Below, in pieces: positions 35,643 through 44,960 of a stretch of DNA of 64,000 nt. Source of the stretch: CAXMQS01 sp964195995 (GTDB lineage Bacteria > Actinomycetota > Acidimicrobiia > Spongiisociales > JAOTWH01). The stretch covers positions 47,053-111,052 of the forward strand of contig CAXMQS010000074.1 in assembly GCA_964195995.1 (NCBI GenBank), in the 5' to 3' direction. A model generated the notes under the pieces. It saw only the letters and a list, made by a program, of their open reading frames with translations, was not told the origin of the DNA and ran no database searches. The first letter of the stretch is position 1; every line of letters starts with the position of its first letter. A program made the translations under genes and the position numbers.

Positions 35643-36695
35643 ATGACCCATGAGAGCAGAACGAACGCGCTGCGGGAGGCGCTGCATGGTCCTCTCCTTG
35701 TAACTAAAGCGGCCAACCTCCGCTACCTGACGGGATACGTAGGCAGCAATGGGTTCCTGCTCGTCGACGAGGCGCGGGCGGTCTTCGTGACGGACGGCCG
35801 TTACGGGGAGATCGCCGAGGGGCTCATGGCGGATATCGAAGGATCCGAGGTAGTCGTCTACACCGAGAAGCTGGCGGAAACCCTGGCGGCGACCTTCAAG
35901 GGGGACGTCACCATCGAGGCCGAAGCCGTGACCCTGGCATTCGCCACCTCACTTCAGGAGGCGAGCTCGGCCGAGATCCTCCCAGGGGGAGGAGCTGTCG
36001 AGAAGCTCCGTCGGGTGAAAGACGAGTCAGAGGTTGCGAAGCTGCGAGTGGCAGCGGCCGCAGGTGATGGTGCCCTGGCACAACTCGATCGCCTGGTGTC
36101 GGCTGCAGAGACCGAACGTGATCTCGCTTGGGGCATCGTCACCGAGATGAAGGCTGCCGGCGGCGACGTCGCCTCGTGGGAGCCGATCGTTGCGGTCGAC
36201 GCCAACGCCGCCAGACCACACCACGAAACCGGAAACACCGCTCTTGGTGACGGCTTACTGCTGTTGGACTACGGCTGCGTCGTCGATGGCTATCACAGCG
36301 ACATGTCGCGGACCCTGTGGCGCGGTCCCACCGAGCCCACGAGCGACGTCCAGAGGCTCTACGACGCCGTTCTCGAGGCCCAGGAGGCTGCTGTAGCGGC
36401 TGTCGGCCCCGGAGCGACCGCCGGCGATGTCGACGCCGCGGCACGCTCGGTCCTCGAGGCGGCCGGCCTTGGAGAGTACTTCCTTCACTCGACAGGGCAT
36501 GGGGTCGGGCTCGAGATTCACGAAGAGCCGTGGGTTCGCAAGGGATCCGACGATGTCCTGGAGCCTGGACATGTCATCACTGTTGAACCCGGCGCCTACG
36601 TGACCGGAATCGGCGGGGTTCGCATCGAGGACATGGTTCTGGTCACACCGACAGGATCAGAGGTGCTCACCCACTCGGCGAAAGGGCTGACATGA
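35643..36695 (+). CDS. pepQ: M24 family aminopeptidase P / Xaa-Pro dipeptidase
   Basis: Cytoplasmic metallopeptidase for X-Pro bonds, 350 residues. A creatinase-like N-terminal domain (about 1-120) precedes the pita-bread domain with all five metal ligands: LLDYG, HSDMSRT, STGHGVG, VEPGAY and RIEDM. The order pepQ-efp-nusB is standard in actinobacteria. The TGA overlaps the efp ATG. Confidence 0.93.
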   Translation: MTHESRTNALREALHGPLLVTKAANLRYLTGYVGSNGFLLVDEARAVFVTDGRYGEIAEGLMADIEGSEVVVYTEKLAETLAATFKGDVTIEAEAVTLAFATSLQEASSAEILPGGGAVEKLRRVKDESEVAKLRVAAAAGDGALAQLDRLVSAAETERDLAWGIVTEMKAAGGDVASWEPIVAVDANAARPHHETGNTALGDGLLLLDYGCVVDGYHSDMSRTLWRGPTEPTSDVQRLYDAVLEAQEAAVAAVGPGATAGDVDAAARSVLEAAGLGEYFLHSTGHGVGLEIHEEPWVRKGSDDVLEPGHVITVEPGAYVTGIGGVRIEDMVLVTPTGSEVLTHSAKGLT

Positions 36696-37252
36696 GCACG
36701 ACCAACGATGTCCGCCCCGGACAGGTCCTCGACCTGGACAACGGCCTCTTCCAGATCGTTGAGTATCAGCACGTCAAGCCGGGAAAAGGCAAGGCTTTCG
36801 TTCGCATGAAGCTTCGCGGTGTCGACTCCGGCGCTGTCGTCGATAAGACGTTCCGAGCTGGGGAACAGGTAGCCGTCGCGGTCATCGACCGGCGCGACCA
36901 CCAGTTCCTCTATGCCGATGGCGACAACTTCGTGTTCATGGACTCCGAAACGTTTAACCAGGTCGAGCTGAGCGCTGACATCGTCGGCGACGCCGCCAGT
37001 TACCTGGCCGACGCCATGAAGGTCGTTGTCCCGACCCACGACGGCACGCCGCTTGGGGTCGACCTTCCTGCGTCGGTCAACCTAGAGGTGACTTACGCCG
37101 AGCCAGGAGTGAAAGGCGATCGCGTTTCCGGTGGCACCAAGCCTGTGACGCTGCAGACAGGCCTGGTAGTTCAAGTGCCGCTGTTTATCGAGCAAGGTGA
37201 GAGAATCAAGGTGGACACCAGGTCGGGTGAGTACATCGAGCGCGCCTCGTGA
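36692..37252 (+). CDS. efp: Elongation factor P
   Basis: Three-domain translation factor that relieves stalling at poly-proline. 186 residues, with the loop KPGKGKAF carrying the tip lysine and the conserved C-terminal signature region GDRVSGGTKPVTLQTG. ATG start; the stop overlaps nusB. Confidence 0.97.
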   Translation: MSTTNDVRPGQVLDLDNGLFQIVEYQHVKPGKGKAFVRMKLRGVDSGAVVDKTFRAGEQVAVAVIDRRDHQFLYADGDNFVFMDSETFNQVELSADIVGDAASYLADAMKVVVPTHDGTPLGVDLPASVNLEVTYAEPGVKGDRVSGGTKPVTLQTGLVVQVPLFIEQGERIKVDTRSGEYIERAS

Positions 37253-37611
37253 GTGAACCCAGGGAGGAGGCTCTCGTGGTCCTGTACGAGGCGGCCATGG
37301 CCGGTCTCGATGAGCCAGACACCTCGGGGCTGTCAACCAAGGCGAAGCGACTCGTGAAGGGCGTGACGGACAACCTGGATGACATAAATGGGATTCTCGA
37401 GGCGGCTTCACATAACTGGAAGCTGGCACGCATGCCGGTCGTGGATCGCTCTGTGCTGCGAGTCGCCGTTTTCGAACTGAATCACACGGAGACGCCGGTC
37501 GGTGTGATCATCTCTGAGGCCATCGAGCTCGCCAAGCGATACTCCACGGAGCGGAGCGGTGCATTCGTCAACGGTGTTTTGGCAGCCCTCGCGGAGTCGG
37601 TTGCTCGATAG
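37249..37611 (+). CDS. nusB: Transcription antitermination factor NusB
   Basis: 120-residue all-helical protein that binds boxA RNA with NusE in rRNA antitermination. REEALVVLYEA opens it, and VIISEAIELAKRYSTERSGAFVNGVL is the conserved C-terminal half. GTG start (GTGA overlap with efp). Slightly shorter than E. coli NusB (139). Confidence 0.94.
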   Translation: MSEPREEALVVLYEAAMAGLDEPDTSGLSTKAKRLVKGVTDNLDDINGILEAASHNWKLARMPVVDRSVLRVAVFELNHTETPVGVIISEAIELAKRYSTERSGAFVNGVLAALAESVAR

Positions 37612-37637
37612 AGTCGGCCCCAAAAGGAGCTCGCCGT

Positions 37638-37952
37638 ATGCCGACACCACCGAAGATGACCGAGGAGCAGCGCCGCGCCGCTCTCGAAAAGGCTGCGAGT
37701 GCCCGTCGGGCCAGAGCAGAGCTCAAGGAGCTGCTGCGCATCGGAGCCGTCGACTTCCCGGAATTGCTGCGACGCGCGGACAATGACGGCGTGCTGGCCG
37801 GGATGAAGGTGTTCTCGGCACTGGCAGCGCTGCCGGGCCTTGGCAAGGTCAAGGCAGGCCGCCTCATGGATGAGCACGGCATCGCCTCCAACCGCAGGAT
37901 CCGAGGACTTGGCTCCCGTCAGAGACAGGCACTTCTTGACGCTCTTTCCTGA
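37638..37952 (+). CDS. mihF: Integration host factor, actinobacterial type
   Basis: Nucleoid protein restricted to actinobacteria and unrelated to HU/IHF. 104 residues: basic N-terminal helix (EEQRRAALEKAASARRARAELK) then a helix-two-turn-helix region with LPGLGKVKAGRLMDEHGI. An AAAAGGAG precedes the ATG. Adjacent to gmk as in Mycobacterium (Rv1388-Rv1389), which strongly supports the phylum. Confidence 0.95.
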   Translation: MPTPPKMTEEQRRAALEKAASARRARAELKELLRIGAVDFPELLRRADNDGVLAGMKVFSALAALPGLGKVKAGRLMDEHGIASNRRIRGLGSRQRQALLDALS

Positions 37953-38511
37953 CAAGCCCCGGAAGGGTCGCCTGATCGTCATCAGCGGACCGTCCGGGGC
38001 AGGCAAGGGAACGGTGATCTCCAAACTCACGGGAGACTTCCACTTATCGGTCTCGGCAACGACGAGGGAAGCTCGGCCCGCCGAACGCCCCGGTGAGGAC
38101 TACTTCTTCGTGAGCGACGAGGAGTTCCACCGCAGAATCGACGAGGGTGGCTTTCTCGAGTGGGCCACCTACAACCAAGATCTCTATGGCACGCCGCGCC
38201 AGGCGGTGCTGGATGCTGTCGAGTCTGGCAGTGATGTCATAGCCGAGATCGAGGTACAAGGCGCAGCCCAGGTCCGGGCCGTATACCCAGACGCTGTGCT
38301 CATCTTCATCTCGCCGCCCTCAGTGGACGTGCTCGAGAAGCGTCTCGTTGGCCGAGGGGACACGACCGATAAGGACATCGTCCGGCGTTTGGATATCGCC
38401 GCACGGGAGATGGAACTGGCACCGGTTCTCTTCGACCACATCGTCGTCAATGATGATCTGGAGAGGGCAAGCGCAGAGTTGTCCTCTATACTCTGGTCCG
38501 AAGCCCCATGA
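37936..38511 (+). CDS. gmk: Guanylate kinase
   Basis: GMP to GDP kinase, about 191 residues. P-loop SGPSGAGKGT, GMP-binding TTREARPAERPGEDYFF, the lid and the IVVNDDLE C-terminal region. No ATG or GTG lies near the expected N-terminus; the only suitable codon is TTG 37936, overlapping the mihF end by 17 bases. In-frame ATGs at 37840 and 37870 would lie deep inside mihF and add non-family sequence. Confidence 0.92.
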   Translation: MTLFPDKPRKGRLIVISGPSGAGKGTVISKLTGDFHLSVSATTREARPAERPGEDYFFVSDEEFHRRIDEGGFLEWATYNQDLYGTPRQAVLDAVESGSDVIAEIEVQGAAQVRAVYPDAVLIFISPPSVDVLEKRLVGRGDTTDKDIVRRLDIAAREMELAPVLFDHIVVNDDLERASAELSSILWSEAP

Positions 38512-38735
38512 TTGATCCACCAATCGAGCGCGTCCTCGACAAGACGCAAAGCCGTTTCACCCTCGTGGTGCTCGCAGCGCGGCGCGCCCGTCAGATCAAT
38601 GCCTACTTCAACCAACTTGGCGAGGGCATGGGCAGCTACGTGCCGCCCCAGGTCCACTCCCTCTCTCACAAGCCGCTGTCGATCGCTTTCGAGGAGATCG
38701 CCGAGAACAAGGTTGTCGTCGAGCTAGCAGAGTGA
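38508..38735 (+). CDS. rpoZ: DNA-directed RNA polymerase omega subunit
   Basis: 75 residues. The conserved omega block is present: RFTLVVLAARRARQINAYF, then HKPLSIAFEEIAENKV. It helps beta-prime folding and ppGpp binding. Overlaps gmk and coaBC by 4 bases each. Confidence 0.95.
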   Translation: MIDPPIERVLDKTQSRFTLVVLAARRARQINAYFNQLGEGMGSYVPPQVHSLSHKPLSIAFEEIAENKVVVELAE

Positions 38736-39904
38736 CGAGCCGGATAGTTCTCGGCGTCACCGGGGGTGTCGCCGCCTATAAGGCGGCCTACCTCGCCCGA
38801 AGGTTGGTAGAGGACGGTCACGAGGTCCGGTCCATCATCACCGATTCATCGCAGCGTTTCCTTGGACCCCAGACGCTCGCCGCCATCACCGGTGTCCATC
38901 CGGTGACCTCCCTCTTCGCCGCAGGCTCGGTGAGCCCGCACACGGAGCTCGCTCGATGGGCGGACGCCGTGGTCGTGGCGCCGGCGACTGCTTCTTTGAT
39001 GGGGCGACTGGCCTCTGGCATCAGCGATGATGTTCTGACAGCAACGTTGCTGGCGTGCACGAAGCCGGTAGTGCTCGCTCCGGCGATGCACACGGAGATG
39101 TGGGAGCACGCTGCCACTCAGCGGAACGTCGCGCAACTCATCGCAGACGGTTATCAACTGGTCGGGCCCGCCACCGGAGCGCTGGCCGGAGGTGACACCG
39201 GTATTGGCCGAATGTCGGAGCCGAACGAGATCGCTGAGGCTGTGTATGCGGCTCTGGAGCCAACCGATTTCGCGGGGCGTCGTGTGGTCGTATCCGCAGG
39301 AGGCACTCGAGAGCCAATCGATGCCGTGCGCTTCTTAGGCAATCGGTCTTCAGGGAAGATGGGCCATGCGATAGCTACCGCGGCGGCGCGGCGTGGAGCG
39401 TCGGTCACACTCGTAACCTCAAGTTCTCTTCCGGCGCATCCCGGCGTTGAGGTCGTGTCTGTGAACACCTCCGAGGAGATGGCACAGGCGGTGTGGCTAC
39501 ATGCCGCCGGCGCCGATGTCGCCATCCTGGCTGCAGCCGTCGCCGACTTTCGCCCCAAGCAGATAGCGGCCGCCAAGATCCGACGCGCGGATGGACTTCC
39601 CAAGATCGAGCTCGAGGAGACGCCGGACATCCTCGCCGGAGTAGCGGCCATGGCCGACAGGCCCTTTCTCGTTGGATTCGCAGCTGAGGCCGGTTCACTC
39701 GAAGGTGCCGTTGCTAAGGCAGCATCGAAGGGCGTCGACCTCCTCGTCGCCAACGACATCAGCGCTCCCGGGTCGGAGTTCGGTTCAGATAGCAACGAGG
39801 TGACTCTGGTGTGGCCGGACTCCTCGACAGAGCCCTGGGAGCTGCTCTCGAAGTCTCAGGTTGCGGCTCGATTGCTCGACCGCATCCGCGACGCCAAGGC
39901 CTGA
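38732..39904 (+). CDS. coaBC: Bifunctional phosphopantothenoylcysteine decarboxylase / synthetase
   Basis: Two steps of coenzyme A synthesis, 390 residues. The N-terminal flavoprotein CoaC half has GVTGGVAAYKAA, the catalytic His in PHTELARWAD and APAMHTEMW (the actinobacterial form of the PxMNxxMW motif). The CoaB half starts near 185 with VVVSAGGTREPIDAVRF and NRSSGKMG. GTG start. metK, which lies near coaBC in Mycobacterium, is absent. Confidence 0.95.
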   Translation: MTSRIVLGVTGGVAAYKAAYLARRLVEDGHEVRSIITDSSQRFLGPQTLAAITGVHPVTSLFAAGSVSPHTELARWADAVVVAPATASLMGRLASGISDDVLTATLLACTKPVVLAPAMHTEMWEHAATQRNVAQLIADGYQLVGPATGALAGGDTGIGRMSEPNEIAEAVYAALEPTDFAGRRVVVSAGGTREPIDAVRFLGNRSSGKMGHAIATAAARRGASVTLVTSSSLPAHPGVEVVSVNTSEEMAQAVWLHAAGADVAILAAAVADFRPKQIAAAKIRRADGLPKIELEETPDILAGVAAMADRPFLVGFAAEAGSLEGAVAKAASKGVDLLVANDISAPGSEFGSDSNEVTLVWPDSSTEPWELLSKSQVAARLLDRIRDAKA

Positions 39905-39907
39905 GGC

Positions 39908-41671
39908 TTGCAGATAGCGCAGGTCGTACCCGACCTAGCCACCTTTGCCGTCGACGACGGTTTCGCCTACATCGTCCCCGATGGCCTCGACGTTGCGGTT
40001 GGGTCGATCGTTCGGGTTCCCCTCGGCAATCGGCGAGTGCGGGGCTATGTCGTTGGCTTGCGCGACGGCGGATCAGAGAAGCTGAAAGCGATCACGGCGG
40101 TCTCGGGCAACATGCCGGTCTTCGACCGACCGCTCCTCGAGACGCTGCGGTGGGCCGCTCTCCACTACGTGGCGCCGCTTTCGGTGTTGGTTGGGAAGTC
40201 GGCCCCGCCCAACCTGCCGCGGCAAGAGGTCGCCGCCGGACCGTGGTCCCCAGCGGCAGCTCCGCCACGCACCGGGGCAGTGGTCAAGTCGATTCTCGAT
40301 GGTTCGCGCAGTCGAGCCGCCTATCTCGTCGGCCCGTCGCCGTGGGCGGAGACCGTTGGCGATCTCGTCGCGGCCGCCATCGCAGGGAAGGGGAGTGCCC
40401 TCGTCGTCGTTCCGACCGTTGCCGACGGCGAGGTCGTGCATCGACATCTCACGTCTCAGCTGGGCGATCGCGTTGTCGCAGCCTGGTCTGCCATGCCCGC
40501 GGCCAAGGCGACGGCGTCATGGGCGACCGCGGCCTCGGAGGCGGGGTCGGTGCTCGTTGGCACGAGGGAGACCGCATGGTGGCGTATCGCCGACCTCGCC
40601 GTTGCCATAGTGCTTGGGGAGGGAAGGCGCGGTATGAAGGAGCCACAGACTCCGGCGACGCAGGTGCGCGATGTCTTGCGGCGACGAGGTGCGGTTGAGA
40701 GGTTCCCGGTCGTCAGCCTTGGGTCGGTGCCAACGACGGAGACGATCGCAGCGGGGGTCGAGGTGATATCTGGCCCGGGCCGTAGCTGGCCGCTGACAGA
40801 GATCGTCGATCGCTCAGAGGAGGCGCCAGGTTCAGGCGTGTTGACTGAGCGGGCCCGTGGTGCCTTGCGCTCCGTGAGCGCGTCCTCTGGAGATGCGTTC
40901 GTGCTGTGTCGACAGCGTGGTGACACCGTGAGGTGTAATCGGTGCCGCGCGCTGCGCTTGTGCGATGTATGCGGGGCGTCCGTCGGGCGGTCTGACACGT
41001 GTCCCCGCTGCGAGGCCGCTGTTGGCGCCTGCTCTAGCTGTGGCGGGACACGATTCGCCGCGGCGTCAGCCAGCGCTGTTCGCGTCCTCGAGGAGTTGCG
41101 GGCGATCGTTGGTCCCAACGCCGGCGCCCCGGGCAGCGGCGCCAACATAACGGTGGGTACAGAGAGAGACCTGGGCGCTGCAGCCTCCGTGGACATCGCG
41201 GTGGTGGTCGACGGAGATGGCGCCGTCTTCGCACCGAACTACAGGGCGGCCGAGGATGCGCTGCGGCTCTTCGCTCGTCTCGCCCAGACAGTGCGAAAGG
41301 GAAGGGGGAACAGGGCCCTCTTGCAGACTTCTCGACCGGACCATCCCGTCTATGAGGCGATGCGATCCGGCAGTCCTCTCCGGTTCCTCGACCAGGAGCT
41401 AGACGCCCGCCGGGCGGACCTATTCCCACCGATCGGGGAGCTGATAGCGATCGAGGTCACAAACGCGTTGCCGACCACCCACGAGGATCTGGTCGCCGTT
41501 ACTGCAGGCGACGCGACTCTGCTGGGACCTGCCGAGGTCGGCGATCGTCAGCGATGGCTCATCCAGGGCAAGGATCTGCAGAGAATCAGGGTGGCGCTGC
41601 GCGGCGTCGTTCACGGCTGGCGCGAAGGCAAGGCCAGGGTCCGCATCGACGTTGACCCGATCGACCTCTAG
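39908..41671 (+). CDS. priA: PriA-like primosomal protein with degenerate helicase motifs
   Basis: Replication restart protein, 587 residues. The N-terminal 3'-DNA-binding domain is intact (AFAVDD-type start, RVPLGNRRVRGYVVG). The expected Walker A is GPSPWAET (142-149), without the GKT, and the DEAH box is replaced by LGEGRRG (236-242), so it cannot be a normal ATPase. Four CxxC pairs (343/346, 352/355, 365/368, 375/378) keep the zinc-binding insert. Loss of helicase motifs is a known feature of actinobacterial PriA. TTG start after a TGAGG. Confidence 0.9.
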   Translation: MQIAQVVPDLATFAVDDGFAYIVPDGLDVAVGSIVRVPLGNRRVRGYVVGLRDGGSEKLKAITAVSGNMPVFDRPLLETLRWAALHYVAPLSVLVGKSAPPNLPRQEVAAGPWSPAAAPPRTGAVVKSILDGSRSRAAYLVGPSPWAETVGDLVAAAIAGKGSALVVVPTVADGEVVHRHLTSQLGDRVVAAWSAMPAAKATASWATAASEAGSVLVGTRETAWWRIADLAVAIVLGEGRRGMKEPQTPATQVRDVLRRRGAVERFPVVSLGSVPTTETIAAGVEVISGPGRSWPLTEIVDRSEEAPGSGVLTERARGALRSVSASSGDAFVLCRQRGDTVRCNRCRALRLCDVCGASVGRSDTCPRCEAAVGACSSCGGTRFAAASASAVRVLEELRAIVGPNAGAPGSGANITVGTERDLGAAASVDIAVVVDGDGAVFAPNYRAAEDALRLFARLAQTVRKGRGNRALLQTSRPDHPVYEAMRSGSPLRFLDQELDARRADLFPPIGELIAIEVTNALPTTHEDLVAVTAGDATLLGPAEVGDRQRWLIQGKDLQRIRVALRGVVHGWREGKARVRIDVDPIDL

Positions 41672-41694
41672 CTGATCCGGCCGGTCGCCGGCTC

Positions 41695-42300
41695 CTACCG
41701 GAAAGCCTCGGCTAATTGACTGAGGCCGTCGCGCAGGGCGATGGCAAGGTCGGCGAGCGGAGTGCCTGCTATCTCGAGTTCGAGAGGGAAGCTCAGCTTC
41801 ACGGGCACTGTCGTATCGATTGGGATCGTCTCGTCGATCTGAATCGGCACGACGAGGTCGATGGGAACGTCGACGTCTATCGGCACGGTGACGTCGACAT
41901 CGATGTCGACCCCAAAGGGGCCTTGCACGGTGATGGTCGTGTCGAAGGTCTCGTTGATGGGGATCGTCGCGACTATGGGCACTTCGATCGTTCTCGTGAA
42001 GGAGACCTCGGTGTTTATCGGAAGTGGCTGGTCGATGTCGATCGGAATGGCGATCACCGATGTCGCGAACTCATCCAGCTCTGTGACAACGGGATCTAGT
42101 TGAGCGGTCAGTGGCCCAGAAATCGATGAGATGGCGCCGTCGACGATCGCCGCCTGCACTCCAAGTCGGGCTGTGGCGTCCTGGGTGTCGTCGAGTCGAC
42201 TAGAGAGACTCTCGATACGAAACCACAACACGACACTCAAGATGATGGCAATAGCGGCGATGCCGGCGGCCCCCGCTGTCAAGTATCGGTTCTCGAGCAC
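41695..42300 (-). CDS. Membrane-anchored protein with repeated VPID-type beta motifs
   Basis: 201 residues. I do not recognise the family. One transmembrane helix (about 8-30), a short coiled-coil stretch rich in Ser/Asp/Leu, then residues about 75-175 made of short alternating strands with the recurring pattern V/I-P-I-x-x-x/V-x-V-P-I-D (for example TVPIDVDVPIDLVVPI), and an amphipathic C-terminal helix. The layout suggests a long extracytoplasmic beta structure. GTG start with AGGGAGA eight bases upstream. Divergent from the MFS gene, convergent with priA. Confidence 0.75.
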   Translation of the reverse strand: MLENRYLTAGAAGIAAIAIILSVVLWFRIESLSSRLDDTQDATARLGVQAAIVDGAISSISGPLTAQLDPVVTELDEFATSVIAIPIDIDQPLPINTEVSFTRTIEVPIVATIPINETFDTTITVQGPFGVDIDVDVTVPIDVDVPIDLVVPIQIDETIPIDTTVPVKLSFPLELEIAGTPLADLAIALRDGLSQLAEAFR

Positions 42301-42351
42301 GTGATCTCCCTGGGTCGGTCTCCCGACGATAGGTCGCCGTAGACTCCATCG

Positions 42352-43548
42352 ATGCGCGCCGATCGTCTGCTGACGCGGCCGTTCGTTCTCGTCTCGGCGG
42401 CGAATCTGGCGAACGGTCTGGCGTTCAACCTCTTCCTTCACCTGCCTGGATACCTGACCGACCTCGGCGCCAGCGAAGTCGAGATCGGATTCATCGTGGG
42501 TGTTGCCGCTATCGCCTCCATCCTCATCCGGCCTGTCGTCGGCAAGGCCATGGACACCAGAGGAAGGCGTTCTGTGATCATCGCCGGCAACTTGCTCAGC
42601 GTCGCAGCCGTCCTCCTGTACCTCACCGTCAACACCATCGGGCCCTGGGTGTACATAGTCCGGGTGATACACGGACTGTCAGAAGCCGTCCTCTTCAGCG
42701 CGCTGTTCACTTACGGCGCCGATGTCGTGCCGTCGAGCAGACTCACAGAAGGTCTGGCGATATTCGGCACTTCAGGACTGCTTCCGATCGCTCTCGGTGG
42801 GCTGATCGGTGACCTGATCCTCGACACCTCCGACTTCACGACGCTCTTCTGGGTGTCCTTCGGGTTCGCCGTGATCTCGCTTGCTCTGTCGCTGCCGCTT
42901 CCCGAGCCAGACCTTGGTGGCGACGGATCTGAGCGTCGAGGCTTCGTGAGTGCCATGATGCAAAAAGACCTGGCTCCGCTGTGGTGGATGACCGGCGTCT
43001 TCGCGTTCACGCTGACGGCGTATTTCACGTTCCTCAAGACATTCGTCGACGAGACCGGCTTCGGGAGTTTGGGGTTGTTCTTCTCGACCTATGTCTCGAT
43101 GGCCATCGCGGTGCGATTGACACTGGCGTGGCTTCCCGAGCGCGTCGGGCCTAAGCGGGTGCTGTTCCCATCTGTCAGCCTCCTGGTGGCCGGGCTGGTG
43201 GTGCTTTCGGTCGCCACCGGATCGGGCCACATCGCTATCGCCGGCCTCATGTGTGGCGTCGGGCACGGATTCGGGTTCCCGATCCTGTATGGGTACGTGA
43301 TCCGCAGGGCCGGGGTCAGAGACAGAGGGTCGGCCGTCGCCATCTTCACCTCGCTTTTCGACGTCGGAATCCTCGTTGGGGGTCCGGTCCTCGGTGCCGT
43401 TATCGCGATCAGTGGCTACCCGGCCATGTTCCTCGTGGCCGGAGGGTCGCTGGTCGTGGGCCTCGTGGTCTTCGGCGTCTGGGATCACGGCGTGTTGCAA
43501 CGCACCACCTCGATCCTGGAGCGTCCGGTGCCGTCGCACCATCTCTAG
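42352..43548 (+). CDS. Major facilitator superfamily transporter
   Basis: 398 residues, 12 predicted helices. The motif-A-like loop between helices 2 and 3 reads GKAMDTRGRRSVI, and a second copy in the C-half is ERVGPKRVL. It resembles drug/proton antiporter-like MFS members. Substrate unknown. Transcribed divergently from the repeat-rich membrane protein with a 51-bp gap. Confidence 0.85.
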   Translation: MRADRLLTRPFVLVSAANLANGLAFNLFLHLPGYLTDLGASEVEIGFIVGVAAIASILIRPVVGKAMDTRGRRSVIIAGNLLSVAAVLLYLTVNTIGPWVYIVRVIHGLSEAVLFSALFTYGADVVPSSRLTEGLAIFGTSGLLPIALGGLIGDLILDTSDFTTLFWVSFGFAVISLALSLPLPEPDLGGDGSERRGFVSAMMQKDLAPLWWMTGVFAFTLTAYFTFLKTFVDETGFGSLGLFFSTYVSMAIAVRLTLAWLPERVGPKRVLFPSVSLLVAGLVVLSVATGSGHIAIAGLMCGVGHGFGFPILYGYVIRRAGVRDRGSAVAIFTSLFDVGILVGGPVLGAVIAISGYPAMFLVAGGSLVVGLVVFGVWDHGVLQRTTSILERPVPSHHL

Positions 43549-43566
43549 CCGCCTTAATGTGAAGCG

Positions 43567-44058
43567 ATGGCAGTCTTCCCCATAAGGACCTTTGGCGACC
43601 CCGTCCTCAGCCTCGAGGCGGAGGCGGTTGACGAGGTCGATGACTCGATTCGACGCCTCGTCGAAGACATGTGGGAGACCATGTACGAGGCTCCCGGTGT
43701 TGGTTTGGCCGCGCCGCAGATCGGGGTCTCCAAGGCAGTCATGGTGTTCGATGCGGGCGACGGGCCATTCGCCGTCATCAACCCCACGATCGTCGAGACG
43801 TCGGGGGAGTGGGAGTTCGATGAGGGATGCCTCTCGGTGCCCGATCGCTTCTGGTCGATCTCGCGACCGGGCTTCGCCAGAGTCCGCGGACTCGATGCCG
43901 ACGGTCAACCGGTGGAGCACGCCGGAGATGAGTTGCTGGGAAGGGTTCTGCAACACGAAGTTGACCATCTGAGCGGGATTCTCCTGCTGGGACGCCTGTC
44001 GAGGCGAGTTCGCCGACAGGCGATGCACGATCTTCGTGAAGAGGCCATGGGACTATGA
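43567..44058 (+). CDS. def: Peptide deformylase
   Basis: Removes the formyl group from nascent N-terminal Met. 163 residues with all three motifs: GVGLAAPQ (44-51), EGCLS (87-91, Cys metal ligand) and QHEVDH (130-135). It overlaps fmt by 4 bases, so formylation and deformylation genes are coupled. Confidence 0.96.
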   Translation: MAVFPIRTFGDPVLSLEAEAVDEVDDSIRRLVEDMWETMYEAPGVGLAAPQIGVSKAVMVFDAGDGPFAVINPTIVETSGEWEFDEGCLSVPDRFWSISRPGFARVRGLDADGQPVEHAGDELLGRVLQHEVDHLSGILLLGRLSRRVRRQAMHDLREEAMGL

Positions 44059-44960
44059 CCGCGGCGATCTTCCTGGGCACGCCGGACGCCGCGGTTCCCA
44101 CGTTGCGGACCCTCTCTCGACTCGCCAATGTCATCGGGGTCGTCACCCAGCCGGATCGGGCGCGGGGCCGTTCCGCGAGACCCGAGCCCTCGCCCGTCAA
44201 GAGGGTGGCCGAGGACCTTGGGCTCACAGTTCACCAGCCGTCGAGGATGACAGATGTGGTCGAGATGGCCGCACAAGCGGACATAGGAGTATTGGTTGCG
44301 TTCGGCCGCATCGTCCCCAAGAGGCTCCTTGAGGCCCCCCGTCTCGGCATGGTCAATGTGCATTTCTCGTCATTGCCGCGCTGGCGCGGGGCTGCTCCAG
44401 TGCAGCGAGCGATCCTCGGAGGAGACACCCGCACCGGTGTCAGTTTGATGCAGATGGATGAGGGTCTCGACACCGGACCGGTACTAGCGGGGTGTCAGAC
44501 CCCGGTTGGGCGCTACGAGAACGCGGGCGAGCTGACAGATCGGTTGGCCGTCCTGGGAGCAGACCAGCTCGCCGCCTCATTCGGCGATCTCCTGGCAGGG
44601 AACCTTGAGCCTGTGGCTCAGGACGGAGCGCTGGTAACGGAGGCTCCGAGCTTCTCTACCGACGACGCTCGTCTCGATCTTGGCGCCGGCGCCGAATCGG
44701 TTCTGCGCACCGTGCGCGCCTTCTCTCCGAAGCCTGGGGCCTGGGCGATTCTTGATGGAGAACGGTTCAAGCTCCTGGCGGCCAGACGGATTGCTGCCAG
44801 CTGTGCCGCTGGGGAGATACGCCAGGTCGAGGGTGTGGTAGCGCTTGGCACCGCCGGCGGGGCGGTCGAGCTCGTCGAAGTCCAGCCAGCGGGCAAGCCA
44901 CTCATGGCCGCCGATGCGTGGTTCAACGGCCGTAGACGAGAACCGGCACGCCTCAGCTGA
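44055..44960 (+). CDS. fmt: Methionyl-tRNA formyltransferase
   Basis: 301 residues. The catalytic N and H are in VNVHFSSLPRWRGAAP and the Asp in MDEGLDTGP; a C-terminal OB domain follows. In Mycobacterium rsmB (fmu) lies next; here the 3' end overlaps the convergent ppk2 gene by 8 bases. Confidence 0.96.
   Translation: MTAAIFLGTPDAAVPTLRTLSRLANVIGVVTQPDRARGRSARPEPSPVKRVAEDLGLTVHQPSRMTDVVEMAAQADIGVLVAFGRIVPKRLLEAPRLGMVNVHFSSLPRWRGAAPVQRAILGGDTRTGVSLMQMDEGLDTGPVLAGCQTPVGRYENAGELTDRLAVLGADQLAASFGDLLAGNLEPVAQDGALVTEAPSFSTDDARLDLGAGAESVLRTVRAFSPKPGAWAILDGERFKLLAARRIAASCAAGEIRQVEGVVALGTAGGAVELVEVQPAGKPLMAADAWFNGRRREPARLS

Noticed and set aside
41716..42103. Asp/Gly/His-rich plus-strand frames
   Set aside because: Complement of the repeated VPID protein; the minus-strand frame has an anchor helix and a ribosome binding site.
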